Below are positions 46,173-51,923 of a stretch of DNA of 51,923 nt, in pieces. The notes under the pieces were generated by a model that searched no databases, was not told the DNA's origin, and saw only the letters and a list, made by a program, of their open reading frames with translations. The position numbers and the translations under genes are program-made. The stretch's first letter is position 1, and each line of letters starts with the position of its first letter. This DNA is from an uncultured Porphyromonadaceae bacterium (GTDB lineage Bacteria; Bacteroidota; Bacteroidia; Bacteroidales; Barnesiellaceae_A): NCBI GenBank assembly GCA_900542255.1, contig UQMR01000006.1:1-51923 (forward strand), written 5' to 3'.

Positions 46173-47492
46173 ATGAGAGCAATAGAAACCCTGAAAAATA
46201 TTTGGAGAATCGAAGATTTGCGTAAGCGAATCATTACGACGATCCTGTTGGTACTCGTATACCGGGTAGGTTCCTATGTGGTCCTTCCCGGTGTCGACCC
46301 CGACAGCCTCGACCAGTTGCGTAGCCAGACAAGCAGCGGCTTGATGCAGTTGCTCGATATGTTCTCTGGTGGCGCATTCTCCAATGCATCGATTTTCGCG
46401 CTCGGTATCATGCCCTACATCACAGCATCCATCGTGATACAATTGTTGGGTATGGTGTTGCCCTCTTTCCAAAAGATGCAACGCGAAGGCGAGAGCGGTC
46501 GTATGAAACTCAACCAGTACACCCGCTACCTGACGGTGCTTATTCTTCTGATGCAAGGTCCCGCCTACTTGGTAAACCTTCGCGTGCAGATGGGAATGGC
46601 CTTCCCCACCGGATGGTGGTTCCTTGTAACCTCCACCGTCGTGCTGGCAGCCGGCAGTATGTTTATCATGTGGTTGGGTGAGCGCATCACCGACCGCGGT
46701 ATAGGCAACGGTATCTCATTTATAATCTTGGTAGGTATCATCGCCCGTCTGCCTTTGGCATTCGTTCAAGAGTTTACAAGCCGCTTGGCATCGAAACAAG
46801 GAGGTCTTGTGATGTTCCTCGTGGAAATCATATTCCTGCTTGCCGTGATAGCACTGGCCATCCTCTTGGTACAAGGCGTGCGCAAGGTGCCCGTACAATA
46901 TGCAAAACGTATTGTAGGTAATAAACAATATGGCGGTGCAAGACAATACATCCCTCTGAAAGTCAATACGGCCGGAGTGATGCCCATCATCTTTGCACAA
47001 GCCATCATGTTTATCCCCATCACCATAGCCGGATTCAATGCAGATGCTGCAAGCAGCGCATTCTTCCGCTCGTTTATGTCGATGACAGGCTTCTGGTACA
47101 ACCTCATCTTTGCGTCCCTTATCATAGCCTTCACCTACTTCTATACCGCCATTACGGTACAGCCTACACAAATGGCAGAAGATATGAAGCGCAATAACGG
47201 ATTTATTCCCGGTATCAAGCCCGGAAAGAAGACCGCCGAGTATCTCGACTCTATCATGTCGCGCATTACCCTTCCCGGTTCTATTTTCCTTGCCATCGTT
47301 GCCATTCTCCCTGCCTTTGCACAAATAGCAGGTGTGAGTGCCGAGTTCGCACAGTTCTTTGGTGGAACATCGTTGCTTATCTTGGTGGGCGTAGTACTCG
47401 ATACTTTGCAACAGATAGAGAGCCATCTCATGATGCACCACTACGATGGTCTCATGAAATCGGGTCGTATAAAAGGCAGAGCCGGATATTAA
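46173..47492 (+). CDS. secY: Preprotein translocase subunit SecY
   Basis: SecY (439 residues), the channel of the Sec translocon in the inner membrane. An open frame extends 23 codons upstream into rplO, but the ATG at 46173 gives the expected start (MRAIETLKNIWRIEDLRKRI). Ten transmembrane helices are visible. SecY landmarks include FSGGAFSNASIFALGIMPYITASI near the plug, GERITDRGIGNGISFII (about 170-186) and the cytosolic loop PVQYAKRIVGNKQYGGARQYIPLKVN with the conserved Arg. Placement after rplO is conserved across bacteria. Confidence 0.97.
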   Translation: MRAIETLKNIWRIEDLRKRIITTILLVLVYRVGSYVVLPGVDPDSLDQLRSQTSSGLMQLLDMFSGGAFSNASIFALGIMPYITASIVIQLLGMVLPSFQKMQREGESGRMKLNQYTRYLTVLILLMQGPAYLVNLRVQMGMAFPTGWWFLVTSTVVLAAGSMFIMWLGERITDRGIGNGISFIILVGIIARLPLAFVQEFTSRLASKQGGLVMFLVEIIFLLAVIALAILLVQGVRKVPVQYAKRIVGNKQYGGARQYIPLKVNTAGVMPIIFAQAIMFIPITIAGFNADAASSAFFRSFMSMTGFWYNLIFASLIIAFTYFYTAITVQPTQMAEDMKRNNGFIPGIKPGKKTAEYLDSIMSRITLPGSIFLAIVAILPAFAQIAGVSAEFAQFFGGTSLLILVGVVLDTLQQIESHLMMHHYDGLMKSGRIKGRAGY

Positions 47493-47506
47493 CCTGAAGC
47501 ATAAAG

Positions 47507-48292
47507 ATGATTTATCTTAAAACAGATGAAGAAATAGAGAAGATGCGCGAGAGTAATATTCTCGTGGGCAAAACATTGGGCGAGATGGCCCGATGGGTTG
47601 CCCCGGGAATAACTACGCTCCGCCTCGACCAAATAGCTGAGGAGTTTATCCGCGACAACGGCGGCGTGCCGGGATTCAAAGGCTATGCCGGTTATCCCAA
47701 CACACTGTGTATCTCGGTAAACGAAACGATAGTGCACGGTATCCCGTCGAGCTATGTATTGCGCGAAGGAGATATCGTTTCTATCGACTGCGGAGCCATC
47801 GTAGATGGTTTCAACGGCGACTCGGCATATACCTTTTGTGTAGGCGAGGTCGCTCCCGAGATAAAATCACTCTTGAAGACCACGAAAGAGTCGCTCTATA
47901 TAGGCATAGAGCAGGCAGTCGCAGGCAAAAGGATAGGCGATATATCCAATGCCATCCAAACATATTGCGAAGCGCGCAACTACTCCGTAGTCCGCGAAAT
48001 GTGCGGCCACGGCATAGGACGCAAGTTGCACGAAGACCCCGCGGTGCCCAATTACGGACGGCGCGGTTGCGGTCCCCTTTTGAAAAAGGGCATGTGCATA
48101 GCCATAGAGCCTATGATAAACCTCGGCTCGCGCAATATTGTTATAGAACGAGATGGGTGGACAACCCGTACCCGCGACCGCAAGCCCTCGGCCCACTTCG
48201 AGCACACAGTAGCCATCAGCCAGGATGGTCCTGCCGACATTCTCTCTACCTTCAAGTATATAGACGAAGTTTTAGGTGAAAATCATATTTAA
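47507..48292 (+). CDS. map: Methionine aminopeptidase, type I
   Basis: Type I methionine aminopeptidase (261 residues), removing the initiator Met from new proteins. Metal ligands of the pita-bread fold are present: Asp in SIDCGAIVDGFNGDSAYTF (two Asp, about residues 92-105), His in CGHGIGRKLHEDP (about 169), Glu in AIEPMIN (about 202), and Glu in EHTVAI (about 233). 14 nt after secY. The usual neighbour adk is absent; infA follows 12 nt later. Confidence 0.96.
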   Translation: MIYLKTDEEIEKMRESNILVGKTLGEMARWVAPGITTLRLDQIAEEFIRDNGGVPGFKGYAGYPNTLCISVNETIVHGIPSSYVLREGDIVSIDCGAIVDGFNGDSAYTFCVGEVAPEIKSLLKTTKESLYIGIEQAVAGKRIGDISNAIQTYCEARNYSVVREMCGHGIGRKLHEDPAVPNYGRRGCGPLLKKGMCIAIEPMINLGSRNIVIERDGWTTRTRDRKPSAHFEHTVAISQDGPADILSTFKYIDEVLGENHI

Positions 48293-48304
48293 GCAAAATA
48301 AAGT

Positions 48305-48523
48305 ATGGCAAAACAAGCAGCAATAGAACAAGATGGTGTAATCGTAGAGGCATTGTCGAATGCCATGTTTCGGGTAGAACTCGAAAACGGTCACGAAATC
48401 ACAGCCCACATCTCAGGAAAGATGCGCATGCACTACATCCGCATCCTCCCCGGAGACAAAGTTCGCGTCGAAATGTCGCCCTATGATCTTACCAAAGGAA
48501 GAATTGCTTTTAGATACAAATAA
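48305..48523 (+). CDS. infA: Translation initiation factor IF-1
   Basis: IF-1 (72 residues), an OB-fold protein that occupies the A site during initiation. [64 protein letters not shown] is an end-to-end match to the family in successive segments. 12 nt after map. Confidence 0.98.
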   Translation: MAKQAAIEQDGVIVEALSNAMFRVELENGHEITAHISGKMRMHYIRILPGDKVRVEMSPYDLTKGRIAFRYK

Positions 48524-48537
48524 AAAACAATAACGAT

Positions 48538-48654
48538 ATGAAAGTAAGAGCATCTGTCAAGAAACGTACAGCAGACAGTAAGATAGTACGCCGCAAAGGC
48601 CGTTTGTACGTAATAAACAAGAAAAACCCGAAATACAAACAACGTCAGGGATAA
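48538..48654 (+). CDS. rpmJ: 50S ribosomal protein L36, zinc-free form
   Basis: L36 (38 residues). From the ATG at 48538 the frame reads [19 protein letters not shown], then [19 protein letters not shown] and TAA. The zinc-binding CxxC and the later Cys/His of the canonical form are replaced (TADS, NKKNPKY), so this version has no Cys or His at all and cannot bind zinc in the usual way. 14 nt after infA. Confidence 0.96.
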   Translation: MKVRASVKKRTADSKIVRRKGRLYVINKKNPKYKQRQG

Positions 48655-48691
48655 AATTATTAATTTTGCAAATTAAAACAGTAAATCAAAT

Positions 48692-49072
48692 ATGGCAATA
48701 AGAATCGTTGGTGTTGACCTGCCGCAAAACAAACATGGCGAGATAGCGCTTACCTATATTTTCGGTATAGGTCGCAGCTCTGCAAGAACCATTTTGGAGA
48801 AAGCCGGCGTAGAGAAAAGCACGAAAGTAAAAGACTGGACTGATGCCGAAGCAGCTAAGATTCGTGAAATAATCAGCTCCGAATATAAGGTAGAAGGTGA
48901 CCTCCGTACCGAGGTGCAACTTAACATCAAGCGTCTGATGGATATCGGTTGCTACCGTGGTGTACGTCACCGTAACGGCTTGCCTGTGAGAGGTCAAAGC
49001 ACAAAGAACAATGCCCGCACTCGTAAGGGTAAGAAGAAAACAGTCGCAAATAAGAAAAAAGCTACTAAATAA
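48692..49072 (+). CDS. rpsM: 30S ribosomal protein S13
   Basis: S13 (126 residues), in head-to-50S bridges. [31 protein letters not shown] start and the C-terminal [32 protein letters not shown] confirm it. First gene of the alpha-operon set, 37 nt after rpmJ. Confidence 0.98.
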   Translation: MAIRIVGVDLPQNKHGEIALTYIFGIGRSSARTILEKAGVEKSTKVKDWTDAEAAKIREIISSEYKVEGDLRTEVQLNIKRLMDIGCYRGVRHRNGLPVRGQSTKNNARTRKGKKKTVANKKKATK

Positions 49073-49082
49073 TAAGTAACCT

Positions 49083-49472
49083 ATGGCAAAAAAGACAGTC
49101 GCAACAAAAAAGAGGAATGTTAAAGTCGATGCAGTAGGACAAGCACATATCCACTCGTCGTTTAACAACATTATTGTATCGCTTGCCAATAGCGAGGGTC
49201 AAGTCATCTCTTGGTCGTCGGCCGGTAAAATGGGCTTCCGCGGCTCCAAGAAGAACACCCCTTATGCAGCACAAATGGCTGCCCAAGATTGTGCCAAGGT
49301 CGCATACGACCTCGGTCTGAGAAAAGTGAAAGCATATGTAAAAGGACCCGGTAACGGTCGCGAATCGGCCATCCGCACCATCCATGGCGCAGGAATCGAG
49401 GTAACCGAGATTATCGACGTTACGCCGCTTCCCCACAACGGTTGCCGTCCTCCCAAAAGAAGAAGAGTATAA
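49083..49472 (+). CDS. rpsK: 30S ribosomal protein S11
   Basis: S11 (129 residues), on the platform near the mRNA exit. [49 protein letters not shown] and the C-terminal [16 protein letters not shown] are diagnostic. Followed by a 123-nt gap, the largest in the alpha operon. Confidence 0.98.
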   Translation: MAKKTVATKKRNVKVDAVGQAHIHSSFNNIIVSLANSEGQVISWSSAGKMGFRGSKKNTPYAAQMAAQDCAKVAYDLGLRKVKAYVKGPGNGRESAIRTIHGAGIEVTEIIDVTPLPHNGCRPPKRRRV

Positions 49473-49516
49473 TTCTTTGCAAGTAAGTATTATTCAAGAA
49501 TCCCGAATAGTGAATA

Positions 49517-49542
49517 GATTGCACTAACTCCTCTCTGCAATC
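49517..49542 (+). promoter_or_regulatory. Hairpin in the rpsK-rpsD gap
   Basis: GATTGCA (49517-49523) pairs perfectly with TGCAATC (49536-49542) around 12 nt, about 54 nt before rpsD. S4 controls its own synthesis in other bacteria, so this gap is a candidate S4 site. Nothing here matches a known S4 leader by eye. Confidence 0.4.
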
Positions 49543-49595
49543 GCGGCTGCACTCTTCCCGGTTCGATACAAAAGTTAAATTTAAAATTTTTAGAA

Positions 49596-50201
49596 ATGGC
49601 AAGATATACCGGACCTAAAACAAAAATTGCCCGCAAATTTGGCGAAGCCATCTTTGGCCCTGATAAAGTTCTTTCCAAAAAGAATTACCCCCCGGGTCAA
49701 CATGGTATCAATAAACGCCGCAAAACTTCAGAGTACGGATTGCAGCTCCGTGAAAAACAAAAAGCCAAATATACCTATGGCGTACTCGAGAAACAATTCC
49801 GCAATCTCTTCGAGAAAGCTTCGAGCAAGAAAGGTATCACCGGTGAGGTGCTTTTGCAACTCCTCGAAGTGCGTCTCGACAACGTAGTATATCGTTTGGG
49901 TATAGCACCTACGCGCGCAGCAGCTCGTCAGTTGGTTCTTCACCGTCACATTGTCGTTGACGGCAAGGTTGTAAACATCGCTTCTTACTCCGTTAAGCCC
50001 GGAGAAGTAGTAGGCGTGCGCGAAAAATCGAAATCACTCGAAGTGATAGCCGATTCGCTCGCAGGTTTCAATCACAGCAAGTATCCTTGGATCGAGTGGG
50101 ACGAAGCTACCAAATCAGGTAAGCTGCTCCACCTCCCCGAGCGTGCCGACATCCCCGAAAATATCAAGGAACAATCCATCGTTGAGTTGTATTCTAAATA
50201 A
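49596..50201 (+). CDS. rpsD: 30S ribosomal protein S4
   Basis: S4 (201 residues), a primary 16S-binding protein and translational repressor in other species. [21 protein letters not shown] start, KNYPPGQHG, and the S4 RNA-binding fold [48 protein letters not shown] (about 92-140). The N-terminal Cys cluster of zinc-type S4 is absent. Confidence 0.98.
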   Translation: MARYTGPKTKIARKFGEAIFGPDKVLSKKNYPPGQHGINKRRKTSEYGLQLREKQKAKYTYGVLEKQFRNLFEKASSKKGITGEVLLQLLEVRLDNVVYRLGIAPTRAAARQLVLHRHIVVDGKVVNIASYSVKPGEVVGVREKSKSLEVIADSLAGFNHSKYPWIEWDEATKSGKLLHLPERADIPENIKEQSIVELYSK

Positions 50202-50212
50202 TAAATAGTCAC

Positions 50213-51205
50213 ATGGCAATTTTAGCATTTCAAAAACCTGACAAAGTTTTGATGCTTGAGGCGGACAACTTCTATGGCAAATTCGAGTTCCGTCCGTTGG
50301 AGCCCGGCTACGCAGTTACCATAGGCAACGCGTTGCGTCGTATCCTCCTTAACTCGCTCGAAGGCTTTGCAATAACGTCTATTCGCATTGACGGTGTGAA
50401 ACATGAGTTTTCTACCATTCCCGGTGTGATAGAAGACGTTACGAATATAATCCTTAACCTCAAAAAGGTAAGGTTCAAACAAGTTGTCGAAGAAATCGAG
50501 AACGAGAAAGTTTCTATCAACGTGTCGGGTACCGAGGTGTTCAAAGCCGGTGATATCAGTAAGTCTCTTACCGGTTTTGAGGTGCTCAACCCCGATTTGG
50601 TGATTTGTCATCTCGATGCCAATGCAAGTTTCAATATCGAGCTTACCATCAATAAAGGACGCGGCTACGTCCCCGCCGACGAAAACCGCACCCCCAACGA
50701 TGCCATCGATGTAATTGCTATCGACTCAATCTTCACGCCCATTCGCAATGTCAAGTACACACGCGAAGACTTTCGTGTAGAGCAAAAAACCGATTATGAG
50801 AAACTGACTATTGAAATTACAACAGATGGATCTATCCATCCCAAGGAAGCCCTCAAAGAAGCAGCCAAGATTCTCATCCACCATTTCATGCTTTTCTCCG
50901 ACGAGAAAATCACCCTCGAGACAACCGATGCCGAAGGCGGTGAAGAATTCGACGAAGAGATACTCCGCACCCGTCAGCTCCTCCAAAAGAAGCTGGTAGA
51001 TATGGGCCTCTCCGTACGGGCACTCAACTGCCTCAAATCGGCCGATGTAGAGACACTCGGCGAGTTGGTCGTATTCAACAAGACCGATTTGCTCAAATTC
51101 CGCAATTTCGGTAAAAAATCACTTACCGAGCTCGACGAAATGTTGGCAAGCCTGAATCTTTCCTTTGGAATGGACACCTCTAAGTATAAATTAGATAAAG
51201 AGTAA
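50213..51205 (+). CDS. rpoA: DNA-directed RNA polymerase subunit alpha
   Basis: RNA polymerase alpha (330 residues). N-terminal dimerisation domain with [38 protein letters not shown] (about 24-62) and C-terminal domain (about 250-325) with the helix-hairpin-helix [26 protein letters not shown] and [16 protein letters not shown], which contacts promoter DNA and regulators. 11 nt after rpsD, 7 nt before rplQ. Confidence 0.98.
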   Translation: MAILAFQKPDKVLMLEADNFYGKFEFRPLEPGYAVTIGNALRRILLNSLEGFAITSIRIDGVKHEFSTIPGVIEDVTNIILNLKKVRFKQVVEEIENEKVSINVSGTEVFKAGDISKSLTGFEVLNPDLVICHLDANASFNIELTINKGRGYVPADENRTPNDAIDVIAIDSIFTPIRNVKYTREDFRVEQKTDYEKLTIEITTDGSIHPKEALKEAAKILIHHFMLFSDEKITLETTDAEGGEEFDEEILRTRQLLQKKLVDMGLSVRALNCLKSADVETLGELVVFNKTDLLKFRNFGKKSLTELDEMLASLNLSFGMDTSKYKLDKE

Positions 51206-51212
51206 GAGTAAG

Positions 51213-51713
51213 ATGAGACACAATAAGAAATTCAACCATTTGAGCCGCACAAAAGCTCACAGAGACGCGCTTCTGTCAAATATGGCGTCGTCGTTGATCC
51301 TCCACAAGCGGATCTTCACCACTTTGGCAAAGGCAAAAGCTCTCAGAGTTTATGTAGAGCCCCTTATCACCAAAGCCAAAGAAGACACAACACACTCACG
51401 TCGTGTCGTATTCAGCTACCTCGGGAATAAATATGCCGTTACCGAGCTATTCAAAGAAGTAGCTACCAAAATAGGAGACCGCCCCGGTGGTTACACCCGC
51501 ATACTCAAGACAGGAACTCGTTTGGGCGATAACGCCAAAACCTGCTTCATTGAGTTGGTAGACTACAACGAAAATATGCTCAAAGAGAAAGCCGAGAAGA
51601 AAACAACCCGCACACGTCGTTCCAAGAAAACGAGTGCTGCACCCGCTAAGAACGAAACAGCTCCCGCTGAGACTCCTGCCGAGACAACGACAGAAGCCCC
51701 TGCCGCCGAGTAA
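51213..51713 (+). CDS. rplQ: 50S ribosomal protein L17 with low-complexity tail
   Basis: L17 (166 residues). The conserved core (about 1-122) starts [34 protein letters not shown] and includes [26 protein letters not shown]. The last 40 residues are a Lys/Arg then Ala/Pro/Thr/Glu-rich tail ([20 protein letters not shown] and onward), longer than in E. coli L17 (127 residues) but of a kind seen in Bacteroidota. Last gene of the superoperon. Confidence 0.97.
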   Translation: MRHNKKFNHLSRTKAHRDALLSNMASSLILHKRIFTTLAKAKALRVYVEPLITKAKEDTTHSRRVVFSYLGNKYAVTELFKEVATKIGDRPGGYTRILKTGTRLGDNAKTCFIELVDYNENMLKEKAEKKTTRTRRSKKTSAAPAKNETAPAETPAETTTEAPAAE

Positions 51714-51730
51714 ATTCTACCCATACACAA

Positions 51731-51777
51731 TTTGTAGGGCTGCGACCGAAGATCAGTTCGGGCCGCAGCCCTACAAA
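51731..51777 (+). terminator. Hairpin after rplQ
   Basis: TTTGTAGGGCTGCG (51731-51744) pairs over 14 bp with CGCAGCCCTACAAA (51764-51777), with an inner CCGAA/TTCGG stem (51746-51750 with 51757-51761). It lies 18 nt past the rplQ stop. It lacks a clear T-tract, so it may end or protect the transcript. The remaining 51778-51923 holds no gene I can support; a CCTTTC/GAAAGG hairpin sits at the window edge (51907-51922). Confidence 0.6.
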
Positions 51778-51923
51778 TATATAAAGGCCTCACCTCTGCA
51801 TAATCTACGTTTCAGGGAGCAATCGGCTCAAAAGAGCACCTGTAAATATCCTTGCAACCGCAACATAACCCCCGGCAATGAAGGCGGAAATCCCACCGAC
51901 GACCTGCCTTTCTAAGGAAAGGG

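Noticed and set aside
51634..51915. Frame of 93 codons at the right edge
   Set aside because: It is an out-of-frame reading of the rplQ tail continued across the downstream hairpin.
1..51923. CRISPR array, toxin-antitoxin or phage-defence system
   Set aside because: I saw no regularly spaced repeats, no Cas or defence-type domains, and no toxin-antitoxin-like gene pairs; the window is core genes.

Overview
The window is a stretch of chromosome from a bacterium of the phylum Bacteroidota, most likely order Bacteroidales. Supporting signs are Bacteroidota-type promoters (a TTTG/TTG box about 20 nt upstream of TAnnTTTG), a TamB/TamA-like lipoprotein pair, an ftsX-DUF3098-uppP-truB-queA cluster, a DUF4271 protein, a three-gene fumarate reductase/succinate dehydrogenase operon in the order C-A-B, and a str operon that runs without a break into the S10, spc and alpha ribosomal operons. 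Base composition is near 50% GC by eye. A Barnesiella-like family is a guess; the sequence does not let me fix the genus. I see no phage, integrative element, insertion sequence, CRISPR array or classical accessory island: this is housekeeping core.

Layout. 1-624: a gene-poor edge with a probable leftward promoter and a hairpin-rich transcript. 625-9777: acyl-ACP thioesterase (+), a secreted PepSY-like protein (-), the coupled envelope genes tamB and tamL (+), and the manganese exporter mntP (-). 9984-14833: an MsbA-like ABC exporter (-) and an orphan outer-membrane beta-barrel protein (+), expressed divergently. 15152-21551: a leftward block with tRNA-Gln, tyrS, tatD, yidD, rnpA, hemD, a DUF4271 gene, a LOG-family gene and an SDR epimerase. 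21769-25210: the sdh/frd CAB operon (+). 25477-30247: queA, truB, uppP, DUF3098, ftsX and a zinc-ribbon methyltransferase (all -). 30461-33429: a GlmU-like protein (-) and a divergent asparagine-synthetase homologue (+) that appears to have lost both active sites. 33694-51713: rpsL to rplQ, 31 genes for ribosomal proteins, EF-G, SecY, methionine aminopeptidase, IF-1 and RNA polymerase alpha, all on the + strand behind one very good promoter.

How the genes work together. TamB/TamL, the ABC exporter, UppP, FtsX, YidD and SecY concern envelope building. RnpA, tRNA-Gln, TyrRS, TruB, QueA and the ribosomal superoperon concern translation. Sdh/FrdCAB serves fumarate respiration, and HemD supplies the haem that its cytochrome b subunit needs.

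The most unusual items are the probable AsnB pseudoenzyme at 31774-33429, the leftward structured RNA candidate near 282-491, and several RNA structures placed where ribosomal-protein feedback would be expected: the rpsL leader, the rpsL-rpsG gap and the rpsK-rpsD gap. I did not find a convincing new multi-gene system. No similarity search or folding program was run; family names come from recognising motifs, and structures come from reading complementary arms by eye.
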